From contig JAJJXM010000035.1 in NCBI GenBank assembly GCA_024516155.1, forward strand, positions 434,001 to 498,000: a stretch of 64,000 nucleotides of DNA. Reading direction: 5' to 3'. Positions 10,324 to 22,937 of the stretch are shown in pieces; position 1 is the stretch's first letter, and each line of letters opens with the position of its first letter. This DNA comes from Pyronema omphalodes. Taxonomy: Eukaryota; Ascomycota; Pezizomycetes; Pezizales; Pyronemataceae. The translations under genes were made by a program, and so were the position numbers. Under the pieces are notes generated by a model that was given only the letters and a program-made list of their open reading frames with translations, was not told where the DNA came from and did not search any database.

Positions 10324-11634
10324 TTCTAAAATAACCCACCGCTAAGTTCCGAAAGCCCGTCATGATGTATTTTCATTCTGTAAAGAGGTATGAATATAAA
10401 TTTGTACAATCGGATATCTATCTGTGGATGTATGTATGTAGCTAACTATATACATACATAGCGGTCATCTGCAGCTTTATATAAATAGGAGTTTCTGTCG
10501 TAGTCGTATCTTTACATACATATCGCACTTCACTTTGGGCATCATAGATCTGCATTTCTGTAATAGGATAAGCATGTAAATATGTACTGTTATTTTTTAT
10601 TTTCTTCTGTGGTGAATTTCCAGCTGAACTTTAAGCATGGCGGCGGTTCATCTTTGAAGTTTTCGCACCAAGTGACCTTCGCTCTAAAGGCAAAAAGGTA
10701 AAAATACAAACGCGATATCAACGTGGCTTCTGGCTGTGATCATTGCAGATGCAGAACGTTTTTTTTTTTTTGTGTTTTTAGGGCTTGATCACCACATCTT
10801 CGGATGCAAGCCGAAGCTGCAAAAAAACCTGCAAGCCGATATCCACAATCCACAATCCACAAATTGCTCTTTAATCCTCTAAACTAAAAAACCGAAAAAC
10901 TATTTTGGTACCTTGTACTACGTCTGTATACATATGTACATATGTACGTCCATACATCCATACATCCTGTTGTGACTTCTTTTTTTTTTCCTGCCACGTG
11001 TTGATAATAAAAAAAAACCCCCCATGCTTTGTTTTCTCGATTCAAGACCAGATTCAGAGTGGCGAACTGAATCCAGATTCCCTTCAATCGGTTCTATCAC
11101 AGGGTCTATCACGAAGGCGTAAGTTTTTTTTTTATGTCTGATCAGCTTGCTGCCAACTGTAACTTAGGGTATTCTAAGTTACCAAGATCTGTATGTATCA
11201 AATTCCAATCGCCACAGTGTCTTCAGCCTTGAAGATACAGAAGATTGTTTTTTTTTTTTTATTTTATCATAACGCCAAGTTTAGTTTCCTTGCGAAGGTC
11301 CAGGGGCTCTTGACTTCACATACATACTCGGACGGAGTTCGGCGCTCAGCTTCAGGAAGACTCGGCACTGCTCGCTACACTCCGACCGTGATCTATCTCC
11401 GCAACGCAGCAACGCAGCAGCAGCACCGCCGACCGACATCACGTTTCTTCATCCATAGGTCTCCATCCACATCCATATTTATCTTTACTGTAGCATTTAA
11501 AAAAAAAACCGAAAAAAGAAAGAATTACGATCGACAAAGTGCATTCGAGAAGGCACGAGTATGTACGCAGGAAGCCGATAAAGCGAGGTATGTATGGTAC
11601 ATGCACCATAGTATGGCCACCGTATGTACGTCTG

Positions 11635-11658
11635 TATCCATATCCATATCCATATCCA
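11635..11658 (+). repeat. (TATCCA)4 microsatellite
   Basis: Four perfect hexamer copies. Confidence 0.85.
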
Positions 11659-12211
11659 AAAATTCCAAAAAACTTGAAACGATGCTAGGTATGGAAGGGG
11701 AATTATAACGTCATTTTATGTTTCAGATTTTTCATATTTTTTCATGGGGCTCATGGGGCTCATGGTTTCATGGTTTCATCATTTCGTAATTTTTGGAGGT
11801 GAGCATGCATGTATGTATGTCGGCTGGCACAAATATCCAATCCAGCTGCTGCTTTGAAGATATATTTCCGACGCGACCACAGTATGTATACAGTTGTGTC
11901 ATCGGCATTATAGAGGAGGAACGTGATCATGGTTATTACCATAAATACCTTGATGCGCACACGACACTCTTCTTTGTTTTTTTCATCATCTTCATCATCA
12001 TCATCGTTGGTTTCATTATAAATTTACATACACATGAACGTTGAATTTTTCACCGTGAATTTTGTTTTTCATAATGATTATTGTTTTATCATCGAAAAAA
12101 AAAACAGTCTAGCGAGGACTTTACTGCTTATCGCCTCCGCCGGCCATCAGCACCTCGTTCTGTTTATCGACCTTCCATCCAGCAAGAAGCAAGCCAAAAC
12201 GCAGGAGCTTG

Positions 12212-12232
12212 CAGCAGCAGCAGCAGCAGCAG
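12212..12232 (+). repeat. (CAG)7 microsatellite
   Basis: Seven perfect CAG units in a local GC-richer patch (12130-12300). No gene is supported around it. Confidence 0.85.
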
Positions 12233-13423
12233 CCTGCATCGCATGGCAGTACGCCAACGTTTCAAGATTCCACAAGAAAATCCTGAGAGGGTGCGGCGCT
12301 AAACCGGATTAGATAACCATGCAGACCCCTTAACAGGGATATGACAGGCATAGGAAAGGAAAGGGGCTCGGGATATTTGGTGATTCGTTGACTATTTTGG
12401 GTATAGACCTGGATGCTGGGGGCGGGGATGAAACGATGGTGGGAAGAGTGTCTGATCTGAGGAAGAGTGCAGAGAGAAAAAGATACTTGAGGTACTTGGT
12501 GAGATACTTGGGTACTTGGGATATTTGGATACTTTGATACGTTGTGAACTTTGGGGTTTATATTTAAACATTTATGACGTGTGAAATGACACGGGAACTA
12601 GACGGGAAAAAATAAAAGGTTCAAAGCTAAAGAAAGAGAAACGTGTTCAGTTTTGGATAACCTTTGCGACACATAGGTTTCGCCTTTCAACATTCGGATG
12701 GCGTATGTGAAAGAAGTAATTGAAGATTGAAGGTTTAAGGTACGCACGAAGCTTTAGCTTGTGTGGAAATGTTTCGCGGCGGAACGGGAGAAAAATCTAA
12801 GAAAGCATGAAACGAAACTAGAGATGCGGGAAACCTTACTTGGGCTGTCGTCCGTCACCGAGAATAGGTTAACCTTACTTACTACAGCTACATACTCTTG
12901 AGCTTAGCTTCGATTGACGATACTTTTAAGGTTAGAATGCAAAAACAAAGAACTGGACGGGCCCCCGGCCGAGCACATGTAGGTACATACATAGGGCAAG
13001 TAATTTTTACCGCGACGGGAGATGATAATTATGGTGTCGGCTATGTATCTTACAAAGTTCTAGCTTGAAAGATCTAAGAAAAGGATTGTATCTGTATCAT
13101 CGTCTGGTTTCAACCGAAGGTCGACCGAAGGTCAATCGAAGGTCATTCGAATGTCGGGAACATAAGAACTTCCAGAAACCTCACGATTCGAATGTTCTAA
13201 GCTATCAAAATTAAAGATCCGAATCAAAATATTCCGTAGCATAAAACAGCGCCACTTATTTCTCATTATGAACACAAAAACTGAAACATGACGTAACTTC
13301 CTACGCTTCCTCCATATCTGGGAAAATCTAAAATTAAAGCATCACGGGACTGTGGGGAATTTTTTTTTGAAATCTGCTTTCTATTCAGCTGTGAATTTTT
13401 GGGAATTCTGGGTTATGGGTATG

Positions 13424-13439
13424 TAGATAGATAGATAGA
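13424..13439 (+). repeat. (TAGA)4 microsatellite
   Basis: Four TAGA units followed by a degenerate fifth. Confidence 0.75.
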
Positions 13440-13950
13440 CAGATTAATGGAAGGATAAAGCTAGTAGTTAGTCATCCACCGGGTATGATGTTATTGTAAC
13501 CTTCTGTCTACCCCCGGTCCCCGTTGATGATCGATTTCTATGTCATAAACACAGAAGCATGTATATATATCCCCACTATGTAAATCATCGTCCAACATAC
13601 ATACGTCTTCCAGTGCAGATTTCAGATGCAATTCACTGGATATCTATAAACCGCCGGCTAAGGCATCTACATACATACAGCAAGTATCATTCCATAAGCT
13701 CTAAGGTGACAGAAGAAACAACGTCATAAACCTTTTTTCTTAATAGAATTAGAATCGGATACAAATATGAATAAGCGCTCCTCTTCATACTACGGGTTCG
13801 TAAAAAAACACACTCAGCCTGAAGTTTGAACCATATCACTCTCAGCAAGACTTAACTTTCAAGTAACTGAGATACCAAGATACCGAGATACCGAGATATC
13901 ATAATACCCATCCCCGATCCCTCATCCTCCATCCACCATCCATGAATATC

Positions 13951-13970
13951 TATATATATATATATATATA
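13951..13970 (+). repeat. (TA)10 microsatellite
   Basis: Ten perfect TA units. Confidence 0.85.
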
Positions 13971-16118
13971 ACCCTTCTATATCAAGATCAGATCCAAGAT
14001 GCAGACTATAGGAGTAATATATTTACCACAGTAAACCTCCGAGGTTCCGGGCTCGCTTATGGAGAATGGAGCCAGTATAAAGAAGGTATATAAATAACAG
14101 GGGATAGAATTGGGATTATGTTGAAGGACTGACGATGGAGCTTTGGGGACTGGATTCTGTATGACTCATAAGGGGTTACAAGGTATATAGGAATAGGATT
14201 GGGTGGGAAATGTTTTAATGGACTATGAATGAGCAGAATGGAAATGTCATGAAAATTGGAAGGCCGAAGCTTGAAACTCGAGAATAGTATAAGGAATTAG
14301 GATTGTAGCTGGTATATGTGTAAGCACGCAGACCACGATAGCTAGACGAGGATATAAAAATCAACTGTTATATCACCCGATCAGAATTGGAAACTCAAGA
14401 ACTGTGAACATATAAGCAGCAAGCCTTGAGGCTGGCGGGAGATATACTCCAGACAAAGCTCATAGCATAACCTTGAAAGAAACAAGATAAACAATCCAAG
14501 ACAAAATAAATTGCAAAAAAAAAGAAATACTATTCTACGTACCAGAGAGCCTAGACACGAAAGAAATACAGTAAGAAAGCCTAAACAGTAAAGGAAGTCG
14601 GAACATAACATAAGTTAAAGCTTTATGGTATAGCTAAAATAAACATACATGAGAATATGAGATAAGTAACGTAAGTAACACCAGGAATAAAGTAATGGAT
14701 ATATTTATCAATACCCAAAATCTCAGGTTACGGAAATAACTATGAAGTAACTATAAAGTCTATATAGTAACAATGACTCAGGATATGGTAAGTAAATACA
14801 TCACAAAATATGACATTACCTGAGACTAGATACGATGTTGATGTTGATTATTTGCAGTTAATAGGTCTATATATGGTACTAGATGTTGCTTGTATGTATA
14901 CCTTTTGTTTTTTTTTTTTTCGGTTTCCCGAATTTGAAAAGCCGGGGCTGTAGGATACAGGATCTTGCGGCGAAAGGTTGCATATCGGCATTCATATCAT
15001 AACAATGCTACTCCCAGTTCCTGGTTCCAGGTTCCCGGTGCAATGGAACCTAGATAGCACATTATATAGTTTCAAGTTCATATGCACATATATACCGTTT
15101 ATACCGTTTTTTTATACCTGGTTCGTAACTAACAGTATGCACTTTATATGCAATTCTCACTTCTGTAATTCGTCATGATTTACGAGTTTTGGATACGCTT
15201 TTTGGATTTATGGGGTACTTTGTGGTTGCCTTTTTGGTGATAGTTACAATACCATCCCAGACTACATACCTCTAGTATAAAAAATCACGAAACTACACAG
15301 AAACAGTCAAAGATCACAACATTACGTATATACTTCCTTTCCTACGGTTTTATACGGTATTCGCTTCCCAGTATCTACAACCTTCCAAGTTTGCAAGATA
15401 GACGACCAAATCGACACAACCAACATGCCAGCCATAGATATACTTCATGTCAGATAACCGACAGTCTAACACGATTTCAAATACATAGATAGATGGTAAA
15501 GTAAAGTAACTCCATGGCCAGTCTCCGGGTAATGATATGTCATGGGTATATAATATGTAATGCTGTATTTATTATATATATGACAAGACTCTAGAATGCC
15601 GAGAGTGAAGTTCTGGTCCAGGAATCGAGGTATGGAGGTGTTATGGAAGGTATGGAGGTGGTATGTCTCTAAGCAAGATACAGATACGGACTTTGTTGAG
15701 TTTTATCTGATATATATTACCAGAAGTTGAAAACCTGATAGTACTAATCTTGTACGTCGATGAAAATTGGTAAAAGAATACAAGCTATGAATCCATCTCT
15801 TGCATCCAACACAAGTATCAGAACCATGTACTATATGTACTCAGCATACTCTACCTATGTATCAACAAATCCCGAAGTCATCAACTGACGTTACAAAGAT
15901 AGATCTGGATTCAGACCCAAGTTCGGATAAGACCAACCGACCGGGGAGGAGGGGGGCTTTGGTTTTCTTTTTCCCTCGGCTACAGCTAGGTAGGTACTTA
16001 TATGTACTTCCTACTTCCTTAGTCAAGTCACTGATGAGAATATTTTTGTTTTCTTTTCTCCAGTCTCTTTGGTAGGCTTACGAAAGGAAATAGATTACAT
16101 ACAGTATATCGTATATCG

Positions 16119-16137
16119 ATCTATCTATCTATCTATA
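16119..16137 (+). repeat. CTAT microsatellite
   Basis: About four and a half CTAT units. Confidence 0.75.
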
Positions 16138-16848
16138 TACAATCCACCGCCACCACTACCGCCATCGAGATTATCTAGACTCTCTAGATTGTCTTGATTC
16201 TACCTACCTACATACCTAGCTACCTAGCTAGTATCCTCTGTTGAAAATCCCCAGAGTTGAATTCACAATATGTATAGATATGTACGGTAAATCTATCATC
16301 TGTCATCTATCATCTACGGATAACAAGAGTAGTTCAACAGAGTAGTTGGCGTTGCTGTTGTTGCTTTTTATATCTTCGGGGACAAAAATATCAACGCACT
16401 AATATCGTAGCTATCAGAGCACATACCACATATATATATACCACACTAGCCCACACAGGGGATAGGTACGATGGAGTATGGACTATAGCCTATCTATCTA
16501 GAACCCAGAGATATTTATAACTCCTTCTTTGGGGGATGTAATTTCGTTTTATAGGTTGCTTGTATGGATAGATGGTATGGATATATGGTATGGTATGGTA
16601 TGGTATATATGAATGGATGGAAGGATGAAAGGATGATAAGAGGATTAATAGGATTGCGGTGATTTTTTCGACTGGGGTTCATGTTACATATAGTGTCCTC
16701 GTGTATCCAGATTCCGGTGATGAAAGATTAAAGATGGAATATTCCGTTTTTCCTCGAAATAACGAAATAACGAAATAACGAAATCAATACCTTCAAGACC
16801 TACAACTTCAAGACCTACATACCTACATACTTTACTCAATCATGAGCT

Positions 16849-16875
16849 GAGTTGAGTTGAGTTAAGTTGAGTTTT
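16849..16875 (+). repeat. (TGAGT)n microsatellite
   Basis: Five TGAGT-type pentamers, one with a substitution. Confidence 0.7.
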
Positions 16876-17140
16876 TTCATCTTATCGCCACAGCTATAGT
16901 TATTCTCTTACTCCCCGGTGAATAAAAAATACAGAACAGAAGGAACATAATAACTATACCTATACCTGACCCGACCTCGCTTATGGTGGCTATTACATGA
17001 CGCATTGCATTCTAGATCCATCATCTCGGAAATAGATAACTTTACACCGTAGGATCTCGATTGTTTTTTTTCCCTAGCCGACCGAGTATAGTACTCGAGT
17101 ACTCGAATGTACTGTATAATTGCACTCGAATCTTTTATGT

Positions 17141-17270
17141 ACTTCACTTCTTCACTTCTTTATTTCGTCACTTCTTTATTTCATCACTTCTCTATTTCTC
17201 TATTTCGTCACTTGGCTATGTACTTCTTCACTTCTTCACTTCAGCACTTCGTTACCTCGTTACTTCGTCC
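17141..17270 (+). repeat. Degenerate CACTTCTT tandem array
   Basis: About 130 bp of imperfect repeats of CACTTCTT / CACTTCTTTATTTCGT. All three plus-strand frames stay open across it, so the overlapping open frames there are repeat artefacts. Confidence 0.75.
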
Positions 17271-17913
17271 AGTCCCTCTCCTCTGTACTCTCTCTGCGTC
17301 TTGTGTCTCTCTTTAGTCTCACCATTTGCCGCCTCGTATGTAACCGCTCCGCCGAACCCCTGTCCCTGTAGCGGCAGATCTATTTTTGGAGGAGGCTAGC
17401 AGGGATATGAGATAATGGTGGGCTGAGCAGATTGGTGATTGGAGGATGGGTGTTTTCTGGGGTTTCACGGGGGGGGAGCAGGTGAAACGGGGCGCGCAGT
17501 TGGGTGGTTGTGGTGGTGGTGAGAAATTTGAGAAGGGGAAAAGAAAGAGAGGGAAAGAGAGGGAGAAAGAGAGAGAGAGAGAGGAAGAAGGGATTTGAAA
17601 TTGATGAGAAGAAAGAGGATTGGCATTTATGATTGATGGGAATATTTATGGGGTTTATTATGTTTGGAGTAAGAGAATTGCGTCTATGAATAGAGTTGCG
17701 AAGATTCTTCGTGGTGTGGTTATCATACGCGAGTTCGAAGCGAGCGACGACGGGAATAGTTCTCTAGCGACGGCTAAAGATGGGACAAACAAAAGGGGAG
17801 TTGGAGAAGAAGAAGAAACTGAATGAAAAAGAGTGCACAGACCAGTTATAATTATGAATAAAAAGGAAGAAAAAACAATTGAAAATGTATGAGAATTATC
17901 ATTCTGAAAAATG

Positions 17914-18027
17914 TTAAGAATGTTGAAAATAATGATTGTCGGATTCACTGTCGACTCTCGCCTGTTGCAAAGAGGCGACAGAAGCAGCAAGCAACAATAA
18001 CAGCAGAGCGAGATTGACAAAAGTCAT
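17914..18027 (-). CDS. Doubtful 37-aa frame with a signal-peptide-like start
   Basis: On the minus strand an ATG at 18027 opens 37 codons. A hydrophobic core of about six leucines is followed by small residues in the pattern A-A-S-V-A-S, then a short polar tail. This looks like a secretion signal with only ~18 residues after the likely cleavage site. It could be a tiny peptide, the first exon of a gene whose next exon I cannot place, or chance in a repetitive region. Confidence 0.2.
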   Translation of the reverse strand: MTFVNLALLLLLLAASVASLQQARVDSESDNHYFQHS

Positions 18028-19264
18028 TCCAAATTCAGAAAATTCTTGTAATTCTTGTAATTCGAAAGATTTCTTGTAATTGATCTGAATATCTCTTGAA
18101 TTCCCACAAATCCTTTCTGAATTCCCAAAATTCCCCGATTCCCTCAAATCCATCCAAATCCTTTGCCCCACACACCGCATTCGCTATCCAAACTGAACAC
18201 CACCACCACAACCACCACTGACGCCCACCACCAAAACGGAATCCCACCACACCCTCCACCTTCTCCCCGACACAACCAACGACACGCTGAGGAGACAAAC
18301 ACAAAACAACACCACGACACCGAGTTATCGAGGACTCTGCTGCGAGATCAGAACATCTCAACCATCTCATATCCTCATTACTTGCACTTTGCTGCTACCT
18401 CCACCGCCATCCTCGAGACAAACACAGCTGTGCCTGCCCTCAGAACGCCATCCACGAGTCCGCCTCTGCTAGTCAGACACGCAATAATAGATACCAAACG
18501 GAATTGCTCTATATCAAACCCAATTTCGACTCGGTCACAAAACTACCGGTCCTCCTCAAGTCCCTCGATTGCACCCGCCCCCCAAAAGAGACTATCATCA
18601 GCGACACCATCAGCGACTACCTCCGCGACTACCAGCTCTCCGCGTGTTCTGCGAACGACGAAGCGACTGCGACCGAGCGGCAAGATCAGTCATTCCTTTC
18701 TGATCCAAGAGATCCAAAGAAGGTCCCCCAAGATCTAAAAAGAACCCCAAAAGATCATCTACCCCATTATATTGCCTGACGTCGTCCCGTCGTGAGCGTC
18801 GTCGTCGTGTGCCCTGCACGCTCCGTCCGCGACCTCCCGGTCAACCTGTTTCGCCAGTCCTCATTCGCAGACAGCTTTCCCCCGACAATTTCTATTCTGG
18901 AATACTAGAGCGCGTGGCGAAGGGTCTCCCGTCAGACAGCGCCGCCACACCTGAAGCAGTTTCAAGTGAGTTCTACCTTTGGTTAAAAGAGTTGTTCTGT
19001 ACCACCCCTTTCCCTCTCCCTTCCGCGCCCGCCCATCCCATCCCCAATCTATAGCTAGCAGCAGCGCCCTCCCTCCTGCTCAACATTACGACTTCTTCAT
19101 CCTTGCTTCAACTTCATATTTCCTCGTACTACCATCTTCCTTCTCCCATTTCGCACATTTTTTTTTTATTTTTCTTTCTTTTTGTTATGGTTGGACACGT
19201 CCTTCTTTTGCCTTCGCCAACTGTTTCTTTCTGTCCATTTTCGAGAGGAGATATATCCGCCAAC
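18028..19264 (+). promoter_or_regulatory. Promoter and probable long 5' leader of the phosphatase gene
   Basis: The stretch is C/A-rich (18180-18760) and then C/T-rich (19000-19200), as in many fungal promoters and leaders. A possible leader intron runs from the donor GTGAGT at 18966 to an AG near 19054-19061. The long open frame 18163-18738 lacks an ATG and is rich in Thr, Ser, Pro and His; I treat it as non-coding. An in-frame CTG/TTG extension upstream of 19265 is hydrophobic and T-run-encoded, so the later ATG is preferred for translation. Confidence 0.4.
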
Positions 19265-21613
19265 ATGGCGTCTATTACAAAGACTAACGCCAATACTTCC
19301 TTAAAGAGAACATATACACTCGTTTCTTCGAATCCAACTTCACCTTCCGACATACATCCGTCCAAGGTACCCGCGCTCGACGTCGATCGCCGTATGTCAT
19401 TATCGCTGAAGCGCCGGTATCCGTTCTATCAATCGCAATCCGGCAACGACTCTACCATTCCCGCCTTTACTTCTCCATTCGACACAGAGATGACAGGTTG
19501 CTCGCCAGTAAAAGAAATCGACCACTTTACGTCCTTCACAGAGGCGCCTTTACATAAATCGCACGGCAGTGTGTCAACATCAGCTTCGTCTTCAAATAAC
19601 TCTTCACCTACTACTACGATATCTACTGCAGCATCAACGACATCAGAAGAGCAGATCACTCCAGACTCGTCACCCGACTCGCCAGACGCATTGATGGCCT
19701 TGCCCTCATTTCGCACTCGAGGTCGGTTGGCGAACGATCTTACTATTGGTGTTCCTCCAAGCCCTGGACTACCTCCTCGACCACAATCGCCCAGTAAAAA
19801 GCCGAGAAACATGAAGAACTTATCGCTTAATGTGCCTCCTTCGCCTGCAATGCCTCATCACACGATATCTGGTGCCGATGATCGCATTCAAGCTTCTTCA
19901 GCTAAATCGATATCAGCGCCTTCATCACCGGCGTTCATCATGCCCCCTCCTCCTCAAAACCCTCGCCGCAGACCCAGTCATTTAGGATTAACTATTAAGC
20001 TTCCTGGTACTTTGAGCGACAAGCCTTTGCGCCACCATCAATCGTCGCCTTCGTTATTCTCCCCTGGCCCGCGCGGACCTTCCGGTGGTATGACATTACC
20101 GCAGTCAGCAAGCTTCCGACAGACTACCTTCAACATTCAGCCACGGCCCGTATTCAACAATCGATGGGCATCGGAAACTGTACAGTCAAGTCCTTCAACT
20201 GCCGAATCGAATTCGCCTCCAAAGTCGCCCGAGATTCTGCATGAGATGGATGAGGAAGATGATGAGCCGCCACGTTCGGGAGAAGCCAAGTCACCAGCCT
20301 ACCCAACCGGCCCGGCGCTAATTTTCGAGCCTAACATTTACCTCTTTTCTGAGCCGAATGCCGAACTCGCCTCTCGGTTTGATGTTGTGATCAACGTTGC
20401 ACGAGAGGTGATTAATCCATTTAGACTTGCTGAGAGAAATGCAAACTTGAAGGCTGCTGCAAGCCCGGTTATTCCTGACACTGCATGTACTGATGCCAGC
20501 TTTCAAACTGCTTTCGAGGATGCCATGTTTTCTCCTGCTACCCCGACTGGCCCCAAACAAGAGCCAGAGTATATTCATATGCCTTGGGATCACAACACTG
20601 CTATTTTGGAAGATCTACCAAAGTTGGTAGAATTGATTAGTGAGCGGTCTAGTGAGGGAAAGAAAGTGTTGGTGCATTGTCAATGCGGTGTTAGTAGATC
20701 GGCAACTTTGTTGATTGCATACTCCATGTTCAAGAACCCGGAAAAGTCGATGCAGGATGCATACTCTGCAGTCAAGGAAAAGAGTAGATGGATTGGTCCT
20801 AACATGAGTTTGATTTACCAGTTGACGGATTGGAAAAAGATGATTTGCTCTGACGCCCCCAAGACTGGATTCAAGGGTAACGGATGGAGAGGAGCAGGAC
20901 CCGCAACTGCAGGGTTACGAAACAGCATGGGAGTACTTGGAGGATTTGGACGCAAGGGAATGGAGGATGAAGAGTCGATACCAGAGCCTCAAACAGCACC
21001 ATTACCAGAGCGCAGATCATCGCCCTCGGTATCACCATTAATGTCACCAATTAACGTAAGATCCGAAGGCAACAAACCACAGTTAATACGTACGCGATCA
21101 GTAAATGGAGGCTTCAAACAAGACACCATGCCAGGCCCTTCATCAGCTCCTTCGGGTTTATCAGTCGCCTCGGCTATTCAGAGCAGGACGAACTGGCCGG
21201 ATAGTGTAGATGGAAACCTTTGCCTTACCGCAGTGGAGCCAACACAACGGGATCCATGGCTCAACGCACGGTCGTATGAGCCACCTGAACCCACCCGGAT
21301 GCCGCCTCCTCCACCGCCCCAGGCTATGCAGGTACCACCAATATCTCAAGTTATCGCACAACCTCCATCTCCTCAACATTCACTGGCAAAGGAATACTCG
21401 CTAGAAAAGTCCTTCTCAATCCCCGGAGGATTTATCGACTCTGATACCGCTCCTTCAACACCACAACTTACTAGCCCGAGGAATTCGGGGTTTTGGGCTA
21501 CCATGCCAAATAGGAGGATAAGTAACTGGGGTGCTTTATTCTCGGATCCTAGAAGTCCCCAGGAGCGCCAGACTACAAACCCGGTTATACGGAATATCTT
21601 TGATGTCCTATAG
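19265..21613 (+). CDS. Dual-specificity protein phosphatase (MAPK phosphatase type)
   Basis: A 782-residue protein. The start at 19265 (context CAAC-ATGG) is chosen over an in-frame upstream start encoding T-run hydrophobics. Residues 1-350 are Ser/Pro-rich and likely disordered, with a basic-hydrophobic patch KRRYPFY near 43-49 that could be a MAP-kinase docking site (inference). The catalytic domain spans about 351-550. The general acid is D442 in MPWDHN. The P-loop is H471-C472-Q-C-G-V-S-R478-S, with C472 the nucleophile and R478 the phosphate ligand, and CX5R spacing intact. The 570-782 tail is again Pro/Ser-rich. Fungal relatives of this architecture (Msg5/Pmp1 type) dephosphorylate MAP kinases of the cell-wall integrity or pheromone pathway in cytosol and nucleus. 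The exact substrate here is unknown. No intron is seen and all key residues are present, so it should be functional. Confidence 0.92.
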   Translation: MASITKTNANTSLKRTYTLVSSNPTSPSDIHPSKVPALDVDRRMSLSLKRRYPFYQSQSGNDSTIPAFTSPFDTEMTGCSPVKEIDHFTSFTEAPLHKSHGSVSTSASSSNNSSPTTTISTAASTTSEEQITPDSSPDSPDALMALPSFRTRGRLANDLTIGVPPSPGLPPRPQSPSKKPRNMKNLSLNVPPSPAMPHHTISGADDRIQASSAKSISAPSSPAFIMPPPPQNPRRRPSHLGLTIKLPGTLSDKPLRHHQSSPSLFSPGPRGPSGGMTLPQSASFRQTTFNIQPRPVFNNRWASETVQSSPSTAESNSPPKSPEILHEMDEEDDEPPRSGEAKSPAYPTGPALIFEPNIYLFSEPNAELASRFDVVINVAREVINPFRLAERNANLKAAASPVIPDTACTDASFQTAFEDAMFSPATPTGPKQEPEYIHMPWDHNTAILEDLPKLVELISERSSEGKKVLVHCQCGVSRSATLLIAYSMFKNPEKSMQDAYSAVKEKSRWIGPNMSLIYQLTDWKKMICSDAPKTGFKGNGWRGAGPATAGLRNSMGVLGGFGRKGMEDEESIPEPQTAPLPERRSSPSVSPLMSPINVRSEGNKPQLIRTRSVNGGFKQDTMPGPSSAPSGLSVASAIQSRTNWPDSVDGNLCLTAVEPTQRDPWLNARSYEPPEPTRMPPPPPPQAMQVPPISQVIAQPPSPQHSLAKEYSLEKSFSIPGGFIDSDTAPSTPQLTSPRNSGFWATMPNRRISNWGALFSDPRSPQERQTTNPVIRNIFDVL

Positions 21614-21769
21614 CAACGACTGTGGGGTCGCCGACAAGCGGCGGCCAGAACTGCGGGTAATGGTGAGGGGGGTGTGATAGTCGAGAAGCGGAGAGAGGGG
21701 GAGATTGGTTAGATCTTTAACAGAATGGGTAAAGATGGAGTAGTAATAGGAGGAATAGCAGGGCGGACT

Positions 21770-21816
21770 GTGAATAGTGAATAGTGAATAGTATGGCGAA
21801 TAGCGAATAGCGAATG
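21770..21816 (+). repeat. (GTGAATA)n / (GCGAATA)n tandem repeat
   Basis: Three GTGAATA units, a short break, then about three GCGAATA-like units. Confidence 0.75.
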
Positions 21817-22902
21817 GATGGGTTTCTTTTGTTGGGCAGGCACACAAAATTCTTTTATATTTAGGGAACAAGGAACAATTTAGTTTTTGGATTGATTGAT
21901 TGGAATTGAATAACGAGGAGGATAGGATAGGAATGGATAGGAATGGATGGGATAGGAATGGAAAGGAAATATCAGGAGATTTTTTTTTAACTTTATTTTC
22001 ATTTTACTCGAGCAGTTTTGATTTTTTTTGTCATCATTGTTTCTATGTTTCTATGTTTTCTTGATTTGATATCTTGCTGGCATGCATTGCATTTTTTCAT
22101 TTATCTTTTTTTTTTGTATGTCCTTTGTTTTTCTTTTCGTTTTCTTTTGTGTCTTTTAGGCGTTGCGTTGCGTTACATACGCTCGTGCTTTTACTTTTTT
22201 CGTTTGTTTGGGATAAGGTCTATCGTTTTTTTTTTCTTGTTATCTTTATTTCCTTGCTTGAATTTCTTACTGCTTTTTTTTTTTGTTTTTTAAGAACTCT
22301 CTCGTTTTGGTATACCATTTGTTCTTACTACTTAACGCGAATGTCATACACCCGTTTTCTTTCGTACTATAACTTGAATTTACTATGTGATTGGTGATTG
22401 CAGATTGTGAGGATGGGAGTTTGAGTTGTTAGTAGGTTTGTTGTTTGTATATTCTGGTATATGATATGTGCTATGCGATATATGCTGTTCTCTGGGAGAT
22501 GGGCTTGGGAATTTGGGATTTGTTTTTGGTGGGAAAGGAGGGGGTTGGATGGATGCAGAGGGATGCAGGTGGATATGGATATGAATATCAATATGGAGGG
22601 ACATCGAGCAATATCGAGGAATATCGAAGTACTGAAAACTCAGAACTCAGAACTGAGAACTGAGAACTATGGATGTAAGGAATCGAGGAATATAAGATGG
22701 TAACCTTGGAATGTGGGATCGATTGGATTGAAGTAATTGATTTTCGTTTTTATTCTTTTTTTCGTTTTCGTTTTCGTTCTCCTGTTTCATTCGATTTTTC
22801 GATGTTGACTTTACCTTACTTTACTTGGTTTTGGTTTTGATTTTGATTTTGATTTTGGGTTTGGTTTGGTTTGGTTCTTGGGCTTGGGGTTTGTGTTATT
22901 CT

Positions 22903-22937
22903 GTTGTGATTTATGTTGTGATTTATGTTGTGATTTA
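22903..22937 (+). repeat. 12-bp tandem repeat, three copies
   Basis: GTTGTGATTTAT repeated three times, the last copy one base short. Confidence 0.85.

Larger units (their letters stand above)
10324..17913. other. 7.6-kb gene desert rich in microsatellites
   Basis: No coding region, transposon or RNA gene could be supported. It holds many TACATA, GTAC, TATC, CTAC and CTAT tracts, T-runs of 9-13 nt (for example near 10760, 11260 and 14915), and degenerate tandem motifs such as ACCGAAGGTC near 13115-13145 and GATACCGA near 13870-13900. The open frames here (11193-11708, 12034-12312, 15800-16075) consist of these repeats. Confidence 0.5.

Noticed and set aside
11193..12312. Several open frames of 80-170 codons
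   Set aside because: They cross T-runs, TATCCA and CAG microsatellites; frames are open because of repeats, not coding.
17061..17399. Three overlapping plus-strand frames
   Set aside because: All three phases stay open in the CACTTCTT array, a sign of repeat and not of coding sequence.
18163..18738. 191-codon Thr/Ser/Pro-rich frame before the phosphatase
   Set aside because: No ATG, low complexity, lies in the probable promoter/leader.
19103..19264. N-terminal extension of the phosphatase
   Set aside because: Starts at a non-ATG codon and encodes T-run hydrophobics; ATG at 19265 has the better context.
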